A stretch of 64,000 nt of DNA from Saccharospirillum sp. MSK14-1 (GCF_003054965.1 NZ_MIES01000033.1:372001-436000), one strand, 5' to 3'; positions 24,983 to 34,948 are shown, numbered from the stretch's first letter. The notes: generated from the sequence alone by a model not told the origin. Program-made: numbers and translations.

Positions 24983-26419
24983 ATGAGTGAAAATATTGAT
25001 CAGTATCTGAAATCCGAATACGCCGCCGGTTGGACCACGGACGTGGAATCTCTGACGATTCCACCGGGTCTGAATGAAGACGTGATTCGGCTGATTTCAG
25101 CCAAAAAACAGGAACCGGAATGGATGCTCGAATGGCGTCTTCAGGCGTTCCGTGCCTGGCTGGAAATGGAAGAACCCAATTGGGCGCATGTGAAATATGC
25201 CAAGCCGGATTTTCAGTCGCTGTCGTACTATTCCTCGCCCAAGAGCATGGAAGAACGACCCAAGTCGCTCGACGAAGTTGATCCGGAATTGCTGCGCACC
25301 TATGAAAAGCTGGGCATTCCCGTACACGAGCAAGAAGTGCTCGCCGGTGTGGCCGTCGATATGGTGTTTGATTCGGTATCGGTTGGTACGACGTTCCGTG
25401 AAAAGCTGAAGGACGCAGGCGTTATTTTCTGTTCCATTTCCGAAGCGATTCAGGAATACCCTGAGCTGGTCAAAAAATACCTGGGCTCGGTAGTGCCGCA
25501 AAAAGACAATTTCTATGCGGCATTGAATTCGGCCGTCTTTTCCGACGGCAGCTTTGTCTACATTCCCAAAGGCGTGCGTTGCCCGATGGAATTGTCGACC
25601 TATTTCCGCATCAACGAAGCCAAAACCGGTCAGTTTGAGCGGACGCTACTGATTGCCGATGAAGGCAGCCACGTCAGTTATTTGGAAGGTTGCACCGCAC
25701 CGATGCGCGACGAAAACCAGTTGCACGCCGCTGTCGTGGAACTGGTCGCGCTGGACGATGCCGAAATCAAATACTCGACGGTACAGAATTGGTATCCGGG
25801 TAATGAAGAAGGCGAAGGCGGTATTTTTAATTTCGTTACCAAGCGCGGCATGGCACATAACCGCTCAAAAATTTCCTGGACTCAGGTAGAAACCGGTTCC
25901 GCGGTAACCTGGAAATACCCGTCCTGCATTTTGAAGGGTGACGACAGCATCGGTGAATTTTATTCGGTGGCACTGACGTCGAATTATCAGCAGGCCGACA
26001 CTGGCACCAAGATGATTCACCTGGGTAAAAACACCCGTTCGACCATCATCGCCAAGGGCATCAGCGCCAAGCGTTCGGAAAATGCGTATCGCGGTTTGGT
26101 GCGGATGAACCCGGGTGCTGAAGGTGCGCGTAACTACACCCAGTGTGATTCGCTGTTAATCGGTGATCAGTGTGGCGCTCACACCTTCCCGTACATCGAA
26201 TCGAAAAACCCGACGGCGGTGATTGAGCACGAAGCGACGACGTCAAAAGTCAGCGATGATCAGCTGTTTTTGTGTCAGCAACGCGGCATCGACCCGGAGA
26301 AAGCGGTATCGATGATCGTTAACGGTTTCTGCAAAGAAGTGTTCAAGGAACTGCCGATGGAATTTGCGGTCGAGGCCGGAAAATTACTGGAAGTCAGCCT
26401 CGAAGGCGCGGTGGGTTAA
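24983..26419 (+). CDS. sufB: Fe-S cluster assembly scaffold SufB
   Basis: Scaffold component of the SufBCD complex on which clusters are built in the cytoplasm. The 478-residue product shows the family core: [17 protein letters not shown] near the N-terminus, [65 protein letters not shown], the Cys-containing [15 protein letters not shown], and [18 protein letters not shown] with the helical C-terminus that contacts SufC. ATG 24983 has AGGTGA upstream. Twenty-nine bases separate it from iscS; the operon continues with sufC. Confidence 0.96.
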   Translation: MSENIDQYLKSEYAAGWTTDVESLTIPPGLNEDVIRLISAKKQEPEWMLEWRLQAFRAWLEMEEPNWAHVKYAKPDFQSLSYYSSPKSMEERPKSLDEVDPELLRTYEKLGIPVHEQEVLAGVAVDMVFDSVSVGTTFREKLKDAGVIFCSISEAIQEYPELVKKYLGSVVPQKDNFYAALNSAVFSDGSFVYIPKGVRCPMELSTYFRINEAKTGQFERTLLIADEGSHVSYLEGCTAPMRDENQLHAAVVELVALDDAEIKYSTVQNWYPGNEEGEGGIFNFVTKRGMAHNRSKISWTQVETGSAVTWKYPSCILKGDDSIGEFYSVALTSNYQQADTGTKMIHLGKNTRSTIIAKGISAKRSENAYRGLVRMNPGAEGARNYTQCDSLLIGDQCGAHTFPYIESKNPTAVIEHEATTSKVSDDQLFLCQQRGIDPEKAVSMIVNGFCKEVFKELPMEFAVEAGKLLEVSLEGAVG

Positions 26420-26513
26420 GCACACCGAAATGGATCACCGGCCGGCCCGTGATACCGGCTGTAAACGTACGAAAACCGTACTGGTAAAGAGTTAAACGAC
26501 GGATACCAACACC

Positions 26514-27263
26514 ATGTTGAAGATTGATAATTTAGCCGCCCAAGTTGAAGACAAAGTCATTCTGCGCGGCCTGAATCTGGACGTAAAAGCCGGTGAAGTG
26601 CATGCCATTATGGGTCCGAACGGTGCCGGCAAAAGTACGCTGGGTCATGTGTTAGCCGGCCGTGCTGGTTATGAAGTGACCGGCGGCAGTGCCGACTTCG
26701 ATGGTCAGTCGCTGTTTGATCTGGAACCAGAAGAACGCGCTCAGGCCGGACTGTTTCTGGCGTTCCAGTATCCGGTCGAAATTCCCGGTGTTTCCAATAT
26801 GGAATTCCTGAAAGCCAGCGTTGATGCCGTGCGTGCATCACGGGGTCAGGAAGCGTTGAGTTCGATGGATTTTATCAAGCTGGCGCGAGAGAAATGTCAG
26901 GCAGTGGATTTACCGCAAGACTTCCTCAAGCGCGGCGTGAACGAAGGTTTTTCTGGCGGCGAGAAAAAGCGTAATGAACTGCTGCAAATGATGTTGCTGG
27001 AACCGAAATTATGCATTCTCGATGAAACCGATTCCGGTCTGGATATTGATGCGTTGCAGGTGGTTGCCAATGGCGTTAACGCTTTGCGCAGTCCGGATCG
27101 TGCCATGATTGTGGTGACGCACTACCAGCGTTTGCTTGACTACATCGTGCCCGATTACGTTCACGTTCTGGCAAAGGGCAAGATCGTCAAATCCGGCGGT
27201 CGTGAACTGGCGCTGGAACTCGAGAAGCAAGGCTACGGATGGATCGACGAGGAGGTAGCCTGA
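26514..27263 (+). CDS. sufC: Fe-S cluster assembly ATPase SufC
   Basis: ABC-type ATPase that drives the SufBCD scaffold. In the 249 residues, Walker A GPNGAGKST includes Lys40, the signature is FSGGEKKRNE near residue 147, Walker B is LCILDETDSGLD near 172, and VVTHYQRLL holds the H-loop. The Ser-Gly-Gly-Glu-Lys-Lys variant signature is diagnostic of SufC. The 94-base gap after sufB lacks a convincing terminator or promoter. sufD begins one base after its stop. Confidence 0.96.
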   Translation: MLKIDNLAAQVEDKVILRGLNLDVKAGEVHAIMGPNGAGKSTLGHVLAGRAGYEVTGGSADFDGQSLFDLEPEERAQAGLFLAFQYPVEIPGVSNMEFLKASVDAVRASRGQEALSSMDFIKLAREKCQAVDLPQDFLKRGVNEGFSGGEKKRNELLQMMLLEPKLCILDETDSGLDIDALQVVANGVNALRSPDRAMIVVTHYQRLLDYIVPDYVHVLAKGKIVKSGGRELALELEKQGYGWIDEEVA

Positions 27264-27264
27264 G

Positions 27265-28560
27265 GTGGCCGTGGTATCTATGCAGGCACAAAATGCGCAT
27301 CAGCAGTTGCAGGCAGCGACCGATTGGAACTGGCTGTCAAACTGGCGTGCGCTTGGCTGGGAGCGTTTCAGCAACACGCCCTGGCCGACGCGTAAAACCG
27401 AAGATTGGAAATACACACCACTGCGGTCGTTGACCAATACCGACTGGCAACTGGCGGCGCCATCGGGTGACGCTCAAGGCGTCGACTTTGACGATTGGTC
27501 ACGCATGACGCTGACACTGGTCGATGGCCAACTGGTTGATCACGATGCCTTACCGGAAGGCGTCAGTGTGCGTTTGCTGTCAAAAGCCGATGCGCAAACC
27601 CGCGGAGACTTCGAACAACGCCTGAGCAGAACGCTGGCCGGTGAGCGTCAGCTGTTTAATGTTTTTAATCAGGCCATGTTGACGGAAGCGGTGTGGATCG
27701 AAATTGCGCCCGGTACTGTGCTCGACAAGCCGTTGCACCTGAATCAGGTGATTTCTTCAGCGGCGACTGAGCGGGTAATTCCGGTACGTGTTCTGGTTGA
27801 TGTTGGCGATCGTGCTGAAGCAACGCTGGTGGAAACCTTCAGCAACGACGCCAGTGGTGCGGTCTTTATTAACCCGGTGACTGAGCTTCAGTTAGCCGCC
27901 AATGCGCGCCTGCGTCATTACCACTTACTACTCGAAGAAGGCGATGTACGTCATCTGGGTTCGGTGCATGCGTCACTGGGTGGTTACGCCAACCTCGACA
28001 GCTTCCACATGGCGCTCGGCGGCACCTTGAAGCGTAAGGATCTGGTGGTTGAGCACAATGGCAGTGGCGCCGAACTGACGTTGAATGGTGTTTATTTGCC
28101 GCGTGGCCAGGAACACATTGATTACCACACCACGCTGGAGCATTGCGTGCCGCATTGCACGTCGAGTGAAGTGTTTCGTGGCATCGTTGCCGATCGTGCC
28201 AAGGCGGTGTTCAACGGTCGCATCCATATTCATAAAGACGCGCAGAAAACACTGGCTGAGTTGAGCAATAAAAACCTGTTGACCAGTCATCAGGCGGAAG
28301 TCGATACCAAGCCGGAGTTGGAAATTTACGCGGACGATGTCAAGTGTGCGCACGGCGCGACCGTGGCTCAGCGTGATGACAGCGCCTTGTTCTATTTTCT
28401 GGCGCGCGGTATTCGCCGTGAAGAAGCCGAGGTGATGTTGAATTTCGCCTTTATTAATGAATTGCTCGATGGTCTGGCAGACGCGCCCGTGCGTGACTTA
28501 TTGCAACCGCTGTTGCGCGAACGTTTTGCCCAGGGCGCTGCACTGGAGCCATTGGCATGA
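27265..28560 (+). CDS. sufD: Fe-S cluster assembly protein SufD
   Basis: Partner of SufB in the scaffold, needed for iron entry. The 431-residue protein has a divergent helical N-terminus (WPTRKTEDWKYTPLRSL) and the beta-helix SufB/SufD core: RVLVDVGDRAEATLVETF, FHMALGGTLKRKDLVVEHNG, YLPRGQEHIDYHTTLEHCVPHCTSSEVFRGI with the conserved His, KTLAELSNKNLLTSHQAEVDTKPELEIYADDVKCAHGAT, then the SufC-binding C-terminus. GTG 27265 is preferred since GGAGG ends 9 bases before; ATG 27280 is a second choice. Stop overlaps sufS (ATGA). Confidence 0.95.
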   Translation: MAVVSMQAQNAHQQLQAATDWNWLSNWRALGWERFSNTPWPTRKTEDWKYTPLRSLTNTDWQLAAPSGDAQGVDFDDWSRMTLTLVDGQLVDHDALPEGVSVRLLSKADAQTRGDFEQRLSRTLAGERQLFNVFNQAMLTEAVWIEIAPGTVLDKPLHLNQVISSAATERVIPVRVLVDVGDRAEATLVETFSNDASGAVFINPVTELQLAANARLRHYHLLLEEGDVRHLGSVHASLGGYANLDSFHMALGGTLKRKDLVVEHNGSGAELTLNGVYLPRGQEHIDYHTTLEHCVPHCTSSEVFRGIVADRAKAVFNGRIHIHKDAQKTLAELSNKNLLTSHQAEVDTKPELEIYADDVKCAHGATVAQRDDSALFYFLARGIRREEAEVMLNFAFINELLDGLADAPVRDLLQPLLRERFAQGAALEPLA

Positions 28561-29777
28561 GTTTTAACCTGGCCGATATCCGCGCCCAGTTCCCGGTCCT
28601 GGATCAGCAGGTGAACGGTAAGCCGCTGGTGTATCTGGATAACGGTGCAACGACTCAAAAGCCGAATGTTGTGATCGATGCGATTTGCGATTACTACCGG
28701 CACGACAACGCCAATGTGCACCGCGGTGCTCATGCGTTAAGTGATCGGGCGACGGGTAAATTTGAGGCGGCGCGGGAATCGGTGCGTCGTTTTATCAACG
28801 CCGCTGATCGTCAGGAAATTATCTGGACCAAGGGCACCACCGAAGGCATCAACCTGGTGGCGTTCAGTTGGGGCCGCGAACATCTGCGCCAGGGTGACCG
28901 GGTGCTGGTGTCGACCATGGAACACCACGCCAACATCGTGCCCTGGCAACTGCTCGCCGGTCAGACCGGTTGCGAACTGGTGCCAATGCCGGTCGATGAT
29001 CAGGGGCAGATTGATCTGGCGGCGCTGGACGATCTGCTTGATGAGCGCGTTAAGCTGGTGTCGGTCGTCCATGTGTCCAATGCATTGGGTACGGTTAATC
29101 CGGTAGAGAGCATTGTCGAGAAAGCCCACGCTGTGGGTGCTAAGGTGCTGATTGACGGCGCTCAGGCCGTGGCGCATTGGCCGCTCAATGTTCAGGCGCT
29201 GGATTGCGATTTTTACAGCTTTTCGGCTCATAAAATGTATGGGCCAACAGGTATGGGCGCGCTCTATGGCAAGCGCGAGTTGCTGGAGGCAATGCCGCCT
29301 TTTATGGGCGGTGGCGAGATGATTGAAACCGTCTCTTTTGCCGGCACCACCTATAATACGTTGCCCTATAAATTTGAACCGGGCACCCCCAATATTGCGG
29401 GCGCAATCGGCATGGGCGCTGCGGTGGAGTTTCTTGAATCACAGGACCGAGTGGCACTGGCAGCGCATGAAACCGATGTTCTGAATTACGCGGTAGAGCG
29501 GGCACAGTCGTACGACGGCTTACGCCTGGTGGGCGAAGCGGATCATCGCGCCGGTGTGCTCAGTTTTCTGCTCGATGGCGCCCACCCGGCCGATATCGGC
29601 ATGTTGCTCGATCAGCAGGGCATAGCGGTCCGTACCGGTAACCACTGTGCCATGCCGGTGATGGAGCGTTTTGGCATTACCGGAACGGTGCGCGCCAGTT
29701 TTGCGCTGTATAACAGTAGAGACGATGTCGACGCCTTGTTCGCCGGCCTCGACAAAGTAAAAACATTTTTGCTGTAA
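28557..29777 (+). CDS. sufS: Cysteine desulfurase SufS
   Basis: Group II PLP cysteine desulfurase, the SufE-dependent sulfur donor of the SUF pathway. The 406 residues include YLDNGATTQKP, HRGAHALSDRAT, EHHANIVPW with His123, DGAQAVAHWP, PLP Lys226 in SFSAHKMYGPTG and catalytic Cys364 in VRTGNHCAMPV, numbering that coincides with E. coli SufS. Its short Cys loop contrasts with the IscS-type enzyme encoded earlier in the same operon. Coupled to sufD by overlap. Confidence 0.96.
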   Translation: MSFNLADIRAQFPVLDQQVNGKPLVYLDNGATTQKPNVVIDAICDYYRHDNANVHRGAHALSDRATGKFEAARESVRRFINAADRQEIIWTKGTTEGINLVAFSWGREHLRQGDRVLVSTMEHHANIVPWQLLAGQTGCELVPMPVDDQGQIDLAALDDLLDERVKLVSVVHVSNALGTVNPVESIVEKAHAVGAKVLIDGAQAVAHWPLNVQALDCDFYSFSAHKMYGPTGMGALYGKRELLEAMPPFMGGGEMIETVSFAGTTYNTLPYKFEPGTPNIAGAIGMGAAVEFLESQDRVALAAHETDVLNYAVERAQSYDGLRLVGEADHRAGVLSFLLDGAHPADIGMLLDQQGIAVRTGNHCAMPVMERFGITGTVRASFALYNSRDDVDALFAGLDKVKTFLL

Positions 29778-29807
29778 CCCCAATGGTCAGCAACAGGAGG
29801 GGATCTC

Positions 29808-30185
29808 ATGAGCGTTGAATCCTTTGACCCGAACCAGGCCGCACCTGCGGTCACCATGACACCGGCAGCGGTAGAGCATGCCCGTCGTCAGATCCAGCAG
29901 GCCGGTGCTTCAGGCATTCGCCTGGCGGTGAAAGAAAGTGGCTGTTCGGGCTATATGTACGTGGTCGATTTTGTTTCCGAAGCCAATGACAGCGATCTGC
30001 AGTTTGCCGTGGCTGATGATGTCACCCTCTTCGTACAGCAAAGCGCCTTGCCCATCGTACGCGGCACTGAGATTGATTTTGGCGCGGAAGGCGTTAATCG
30101 AGTGATCAAGTTCAACAACCCCAACGTCAGCGCAGAATGCGGTTGTGGTGAGAGCTTTATCATCGACGAAGAAGAGTCGGTGTGA
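29808..30185 (+). CDS. sufA: A-type Fe-S carrier SufA/IscA-like
   Basis: Carrier that passes clusters to target apoproteins. The 125-residue product has the A-type triad of cysteines: Cys46 in KESGCSGYMY and Cys111 and Cys113 in AECGCGESF. AGGAGGGG lies about 5 bases before ATG 29808, one of the strongest ribosome sites in the operon. Position after sufS and before sufT favours the name sufA; ErpA-like function cannot be excluded. Confidence 0.9.
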   Translation: MSVESFDPNQAAPAVTMTPAAVEHARRQIQQAGASGIRLAVKESGCSGYMYVVDFVSEANDSDLQFAVADDVTLFVQQSALPIVRGTEIDFGAEGVNRVIKFNNPNVSAECGCGESFIIDEEESV

Positions 30186-30195
30186 GCCAACGCCA

Positions 30196-30726
30196 ATGAC
30201 CGAAAAACGCATGGTGGTCACGCAGCGTGATGTGCAGGCGCGCCTGGTGCCCGTGGGTACGCCGATAACCATCCCCGCCGACAGTTTTATCACCCTGACG
30301 CAGTCGCTCGGCGGCAACTATACCGTCGTCCATCAAGGCAACATGGCGCGCATTGACGGTCTGGATGGTGATGCCATTGGCATGGAACCACAGGTGCTGG
30401 AATTTGCACCCAGCGCCGATGGTCGGCCGGATGAGGCGCATGTCTGGCAGGCGCTAGCGACGGTCTACGACCCGGAAATTCCGGTCAATATCGTCGATCT
30501 TGGACTGATTTACGGCGTACGCATCGAGGGTTCGACCGCCCAGATCGACATGACGCTGACCGCGCCGGGTTGCGGCATGGGGCCGGTGCTGGTCGATGAC
30601 GTCAAGTATCGGTTGGCCCGAGTGCCGGGCATTGAAGCGGTTGAGGTTGAACTGGTGTTCGACCCGCCCTGGAACCGGGACCGCATGAGCGAAGAAGCCC
30701 GGCTTGAGACCGGGCTGTTTTTTTAA
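30196..30726 (+). CDS. sufT: SUF system protein SufT (DUF59/MIP18 family)
   Basis: Iron-sulfur maturation factor of the long SufT type, 176 residues: a distinct N-terminal half (RLVPVGTPITIPADSFITLTQSLGGNYTV) followed by the MIP18/DUF59 domain with ALATVYDPEIPVNIVDLGLIYGV, the reactive Cys in TLTAPGCGMG, and VELVFDPPWNRDRMSEEAR at the end. ATG 30196 follows the sufA stop by 10 bases; the ribosome site is weak, so coupling to sufA is likely. The final codons also encode the operon terminator. Confidence 0.9.
   Translation: MTEKRMVVTQRDVQARLVPVGTPITIPADSFITLTQSLGGNYTVVHQGNMARIDGLDGDAIGMEPQVLEFAPSADGRPDEAHVWQALATVYDPEIPVNIVDLGLIYGVRIEGSTAQIDMTLTAPGCGMGPVLVDDVKYRLARVPGIEAVEVELVFDPPWNRDRMSEEARLETGLFF
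30696..30724 (+). terminator. Terminator of the iscR-suf operon, inside the sufT 3' end
   Basis: AGCCCGG (30696-30702) pairs with CCGGGCT (30710-30716) across a 7-base loop, followed by GTTTTTTT. The hairpin and U-run lie within the last ten codons of sufT, whose stop codon is 30724-30726, so termination occurs right at the end of the gene and separates sufE. Confidence 0.88.
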
Positions 30727-30782
30727 ACCGCTCCCTCAGTCACCGCATTTTAAGTTTTGATTATTAACCACGGAATTTAGCC

Positions 30783-31211
30783 ATGAGCAGCGAGTTCGGC
30801 GTCGACATCACACCTGATGACATCCTGGAAGCCTTGTCGTTCTTTGATAGTTGGGAAGACCGCTATCGCTACATCATTGATCTGGGCAAAGAACTGCCGG
30901 CCATGGACGACAGCCTGAAAACCGACGATCGCATTGTCCGTGGCTGTCAAAGTCAGGTTTGGCTGGCGCACCGTGTCGACAACGAACGTCTGTATTTTCA
31001 GGCGGATTCCGATGCGCACATTGTTCGTGGTCTGCTGGCGGTTGTGCTGGCTGCCTATAATGGTCGCTCCAGCCAGGCGATTCTGGATTTCGACGTTGAA
31101 GACTACTTCAACAAGCTCGATCTGGTGCGGCACCTCAGCCCGACTCGCGGTAATGGTCTGCGTGCCATGGTCGGCCGGATTCGCGATGTCGCGGTGCAAA
31201 ACGCGGCTTAA
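30783..31211 (+). CDS. sufE: Cysteine desulfuration protein SufE
   Basis: Accepts persulfide sulfur from SufS and delivers it to SufB. The 142 residues carry Cys55 in VRGCQSQVWL, preceded by DRYRYIIDLGKELP and followed by IVRGLLAVVLAAYNGRS and LSPTRGNGLRAM, all typical of SufE. It follows the operon terminator by ~60 bases, so it depends on read-through or its own promoter. Confidence 0.94.
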   Translation: MSSEFGVDITPDDILEALSFFDSWEDRYRYIIDLGKELPAMDDSLKTDDRIVRGCQSQVWLAHRVDNERLYFQADSDAHIVRGLLAVVLAAYNGRSSQAILDFDVEDYFNKLDLVRHLSPTRGNGLRAMVGRIRDVAVQNAA

Positions 31212-31320
31212 ACGGCGAGTCAGGCGTTTCGGTTGCGTTATTGACCGCTGTTTTGTCATTTAAGCCGGTAAAATGGGATGCAAAGGTGGTACGGCCATGG
31301 TAACGGACCGGCCGGCCACG

Positions 31321-31326
31321 TATAAT
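31321..31326 (+). promoter_or_regulatory. Candidate -10 box of ndk
   Basis: A perfect TATAAT 41 bases before the chosen ndk start. The upstream DNA is very GC-rich (GGACCGGCCGGCCACG) and shows no good -35, so support is limited. Confidence 0.35.
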
Positions 31327-31366
31327 CCGCCGCCGACTAATTGACCCTCAGTGGAGAATAATGCCC

Positions 31367-31792
31367 ATGGCCAAAGAACGTACCCTGTCCATCATCAAGC
31401 CCGACGCCGTTGCCAAGAACCTGATCGGCGCCATCTACAGCCGTTTTGAAACCGCTGGCCTGACCATCGTCGGCTCCAAAATGCTGCGCTTGAGCCAGGA
31501 ACAGGCCGAGGGCTTCTACGCCGAACACAAAGAACGTCCTTTCTTCGGTGCGCTGGTTGAGTTCATGACCTCCGGCCCGGTTGTGGTTCAGGTTCTGGAA
31601 GGCGACAACGCCATTGCTAAAAACCGTGAAATCATGGGCGCAACGAACCCGGCAGAAGCCGCGGCTGGTACCCTGCGTCATGACTTCGCTGCCAGCATCG
31701 ACGCCAACGCCGTACACGGCTCTGATGCTCCGGCTTCAGCCGAGCGTGAAATCGCGTATTTCTTTAACGCTGACGAAATCTGCGCTCGATAA
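31367..31792 (+). CDS. ndk: Nucleoside diphosphate kinase
   Basis: Transfers gamma-phosphate between NTPs and NDPs through a phosphohistidine. From ATG 31367 the protein is 141 residues and opens [15 protein letters not shown]; the catalytic His is then His117 in NAVHGSD, as in E. coli. Other motifs are [11 protein letters not shown] and [15 protein letters not shown]. An ATG two codons earlier (31361) is closer to GGAGA (31353-31357) than usual, so it is the less likely start. A TATAAT stands at 31321. Confidence 0.96.
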   Translation: MAKERTLSIIKPDAVAKNLIGAIYSRFETAGLTIVGSKMLRLSQEQAEGFYAEHKERPFFGALVEFMTSGPVVVQVLEGDNAIAKNREIMGATNPAEAAAGTLRHDFAASIDANAVHGSDAPASAEREIAYFFNADEICAR

Positions 31793-31804
31793 AGTTTGAC
31801 GCCT

Positions 31805-31867
31805 GACGGGAGACGGGAGACGCCTATCCAAGCTAGCGTTCAGCGTCTCCCGCTAAGCGTCCAGCGT
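31805..31867. repeat. Palindromic repeat element between ndk and rlmN
   Basis: Contains tandem GACGGGA heptamers (31805-31818), a 10-base inverted repeat CGGGAGACGC (31814-31823) / GCGTCTCCCG (31843-31852), and a near-direct repeat AGCGTTCAGCGT (31835-31846) / AGCGTCCAGCGT (31856-31867). No U-run follows, so it is not a standard terminator; it looks like a REP-type intergenic element. Confidence 0.55.
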
Positions 31868-31884
31868 GACCAACGGGAACGATA

Positions 31885-33060
31885 ATGACTGAACAGGCAC
31901 CATCCAAAGTCAATCTGCTCGGCATGGGTTTGCCCGCGCTGGAGGAGTTTTTTGTCAACGAACTGGGCGAAAAAAAGTTTCGGGCCACTCAGGTACTGAA
32001 ATGGATTCACCAGCGTCGTGTTGACGACTTTGATGCGATGACCGATGTCAGCAAAGCCTTGCGCACCAAGCTCAAGGAAGTGGCGGAAATCGTCACGCCC
32101 GAGGTCACCTACTGCAAAGATTCCAAAGACGGCACGCGCAAATGGGTCATGAAAATGCCCGGCGGCAGTGCGGTTGAAACCGTCTTCATTCCCGAAGACG
32201 GACGCGGCACGCTGTGCGTGTCATCGCAGATCGGCTGCGCGCTGGACTGCTCTTTTTGTTCCACCGGCAAGCAAGGCTTTAACCGCGATCTCAGCTCGGC
32301 GGAAATCATCGCCCAGGTCTGGGTGGCGGCGCGGTCGTTTGAAGTCGGTGAAGACGGTCAGTCGTCCGCTAAAGAACGCCGTATCACCAACGTGGTGATG
32401 ATGGGTATGGGCGAACCGTTGCTGAATTTCGATAACGTCGTTGAGGCCATGGGCCTGATGATGGATGACAACGCCTACGGCTTGTCCAAACGGCGGGTAA
32501 CGCTCAGTACCTCCGGTGTGGTTCCGGCAATTTACGAGCTGGCCAAAGTCACCGATGTGGCGCTGGCGTTGTCGCTGCACGCCCCTAACGATGCGCTGCG
32601 TAACACGCTGGTCCCGTTGAATAAAAAGTATGGCATTCAACAGGTGCTGGATGCCTGCAATCACTACATGGCACGGTTCAGCGAGAAACGCGTAACGACC
32701 ATTGAATACACCCTCATCAATGGTGTTAACGATAAGCCAGAGCACGCTCATGAGCTGGCCGAAGTGCTGCGTGATACTCCGTGCAAGATCAACCTGATTC
32801 CTTTTAATCCGTTCCCCAACTCCGGGTATGAACGGCCCAGCAACAACCGCATGCATCGTTTCCGCGAAATTTTATTGGCGGCGCACTACAACGTCACCAT
32901 TCGTAAAACGCGGGGTGATGATATTGACGCTGCCTGCGGTCAATTGGTTGGTCAGGTGAGTGATAAAACCAAACGCTCGGTGCGCTACATCGAAGCGGTG
33001 GAGCTCGGTCGCACGGCGGCTGACATCGCCTCCAGCCGGGGCCAGCGAGGATTGCTGTGA
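31885..33060 (+). CDS. rlmN: Dual-specificity 23S rRNA/tRNA adenine C2-methyltransferase RlmN
   Basis: Radical-SAM enzyme that methylates C2 of A2503 in 23S rRNA and A37 in some tRNAs. The 391 residues contain the cluster motif C-x3-C-x2-C at Cys118, Cys122 and Cys125 ([12 protein letters not shown]), [25 protein letters not shown] and the second catalytic Cys near 351 in DIDAACGQL. Stop overlaps the pilW start (GTGA), beginning a tightly coupled housekeeping operon. Confidence 0.96.
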   Translation: MTEQAPSKVNLLGMGLPALEEFFVNELGEKKFRATQVLKWIHQRRVDDFDAMTDVSKALRTKLKEVAEIVTPEVTYCKDSKDGTRKWVMKMPGGSAVETVFIPEDGRGTLCVSSQIGCALDCSFCSTGKQGFNRDLSSAEIIAQVWVAARSFEVGEDGQSSAKERRITNVVMMGMGEPLLNFDNVVEAMGLMMDDNAYGLSKRRVTLSTSGVVPAIYELAKVTDVALALSLHAPNDALRNTLVPLNKKYGIQQVLDACNHYMARFSEKRVTTIEYTLINGVNDKPEHAHELAEVLRDTPCKINLIPFNPFPNSGYERPSNNRMHRFREILLAAHYNVTIRKTRGDDIDAACGQLVGQVSDKTKRSVRYIEAVELGRTAADIASSRGQRGLL

Positions 33061-33824
33061 AACGGCTGACACTGGCGGCGCTGGTTATGGTGCTGCTGGC
33101 GGGTTGCGTGACCACATCGAGTCGTACTCGACTTGATGAACAAGCCAATACAGATCAGGCGGTGCAGACCTACATTCAGATCGGCTATCGCCATTTCGAG
33201 AACAATAATCTGCATCAGGCCAAAGCCGCCTTAAACGAAGCGTTGTCGCTTGATGACCAAGCGGCAGGCGCTTATCTGGGCCTGGCACGAGTGTTTGATG
33301 TTGAACGTGAAACGGCGCTGGCCGAAGAGAATTTCCAACGCGCGGTGCGCTACGGCGGCGGTACTGAATCGACCTTTCAGTACGCTGTTTTTCTCTACAA
33401 CGAAGGGCGCTACCAAGCGGCGCGTGATCGTTTTAGCGACGTAACCGACGATGCGTTTTATCTGCGTCGTGCTCAGAGTTTTGAATATCTGGCGTTGAGT
33501 GAACGTCGTCTGGGTCATGACGCTGCGGCCATTGCTGCCTACCGTCGTACACTGACATTGGATAGGCAACGGGCCAGTGCCTACTTGGGGCTGGCAGACT
33601 TGCTGTACCATCAAGGCGAGTCGTCGGACGCCTTCGATGCTTATCAATCGTTCAGGCGATTGGCCGACGCGCAACAGAGCGCCAGCAGTTTATGGCTGGG
33701 TATTCGCCTGGCCGAAGCAATCAATCGGCCTGAGTTGACCGTTGAGCTTGCTGATCAATTGGCGCGACGTTTTGCCAACAGCGAGGAATTCCAGCTTTAT
33801 CAAAGCTGGCGGGAGGAACGATGA
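33057..33824 (+). CDS. pilW: Type IV pilus biogenesis/stability lipoprotein PilW/PilF
   Basis: Outer-membrane lipoprotein that helps assemble the PilQ secretin. A 255-residue TPR protein with a lipobox LLAGC (lipidated Cys17) after a short signal peptide; TPR helices run through [49 protein letters not shown] and [27 protein letters not shown] 33057 overlaps the rlmN stop. The position between rlmN and ispG is the standard gammaproteobacterial location. Confidence 0.88.
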   Translation: MKRLTLAALVMVLLAGCVTTSSRTRLDEQANTDQAVQTYIQIGYRHFENNNLHQAKAALNEALSLDDQAAGAYLGLARVFDVERETALAEENFQRAVRYGGGTESTFQYAVFLYNEGRYQAARDRFSDVTDDAFYLRRAQSFEYLALSERRLGHDAAAIAAYRRTLTLDRQRASAYLGLADLLYHQGESSDAFDAYQSFRRLADAQQSASSLWLGIRLAEAINRPELTVELADQLARRFANSEEFQLYQSWREER

Positions 33825-34948
33825 GTGACATGAACAAGCGCCATCAGAGCCCGATTAAACGCCGGGTCTCGCGCAAAATCTGGGTGGGTTCGGTGCCGGT
33901 CGGTGGCGATGCGCCAATTTCCGTTCAGAGCATGACCAATACTGAAACGCGCGACGTCGACGCCACCGTTGAACAGATTAATCGCATCCAGCAGGCCGGA
34001 GCCGATATTGTGCGGGTGTCGGTACCGTCAATGGATGCCGCCGAAGCCTTTGGCAAAATTCGCCAGCGTGTTGATGTGCCGTTGGTTGCCGACATTCATT
34101 TCGACTACAAAATTGCGCTGCGCGTCGCCGAGTTAGGCGTCGACTGCTTGCGCATTAATCCGGGCAATATCGGTCGTGAAGACCGGGTGCGTGCGGTGGT
34201 GCAGTCGGCCAAGGATCATGGCATTCCGATTCGGATTGGTGTGAATGCCGGTTCGCTGAGCAAAGATCTGCAACGCAAATACGGTGAGCCGACACCGGAT
34301 GCACTGGTGGAATCGGCGTTGACCAATATCGACATTCTAAATCGTCTGGATTTTCACGAATTCAAACTCAGCCTGAAAGCCTCGGACGTCTTTATGGCGG
34401 TTGCCGCCTATCGCAAGATTGCCGATCAGATTGAACAGCCGTTGCACTTGGGTATCACGGAAGCCGGTGGTTTGCGTTCAGGTACGGTAAAATCGTCAGT
34501 CGGTTTGGGTATGCTGCTGATGGACGGCATTGGCGATACGTTGCGCGTGTCGCTGGCGGCCGATCCGGTTGAAGAAGTGAAGGTCGGCTTCGATATTCTC
34601 AAGAGTCTTCGGTTGCGCTCCAAAGGCATTAATTTTATTGCCTGTCCGTCGTGCTCGCGGCAAAACTTTGATGTCATCGGTACCATGAACGCTCTGGAAG
34701 AGCGTCTGGACGATGTGCTCACACCGCTCGATGTGGCCGTGATCGGTTGCATCGTGAATGGCCCGGGCGAGGCCAAAGAAGCGGATGTCGGTTTAACCGG
34801 CGGTACACCACAGCATCTGATTTATGTGGATGGTGAGAAAGATCATAAGGTCGGTCACGACAATCTGGTGGATCACTACGAAAAACTGATCCGTCAGAAA
34901 GTGGCTGAAAAAGAAGCGCAAGAGGCGAACCTGATCGCCAAGGACTGA
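33821..34948 (+). CDS. ispG: 4-hydroxy-3-methylbut-2-enyl diphosphate synthase
   Basis: Penultimate enzyme of the MEP isoprenoid pathway, a [4Fe-4S] reductase. The 375-residue chain has [28 protein letters not shown] and [10 protein letters not shown]-type barrel motifs, and cluster ligands Cys275 and Cys278 (ACPSCSR) and Cys310 with Glu317 ([10 protein letters not shown]). Overlaps the pilW stop by four bases, with GGAGGAAC just ahead. In most relatives rodZ lies between pilW and ispG; here it does not. Confidence 0.96.
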   Translation: MSDMNKRHQSPIKRRVSRKIWVGSVPVGGDAPISVQSMTNTETRDVDATVEQINRIQQAGADIVRVSVPSMDAAEAFGKIRQRVDVPLVADIHFDYKIALRVAELGVDCLRINPGNIGREDRVRAVVQSAKDHGIPIRIGVNAGSLSKDLQRKYGEPTPDALVESALTNIDILNRLDFHEFKLSLKASDVFMAVAAYRKIADQIEQPLHLGITEAGGLRSGTVKSSVGLGMLLMDGIGDTLRVSLAADPVEEVKVGFDILKSLRLRSKGINFIACPSCSRQNFDVIGTMNALEERLDDVLTPLDVAVIGCIVNGPGEAKEADVGLTGGTPQHLIYVDGEKDHKVGHDNLVDHYEKLIRQKVAEKEAQEANLIAKD

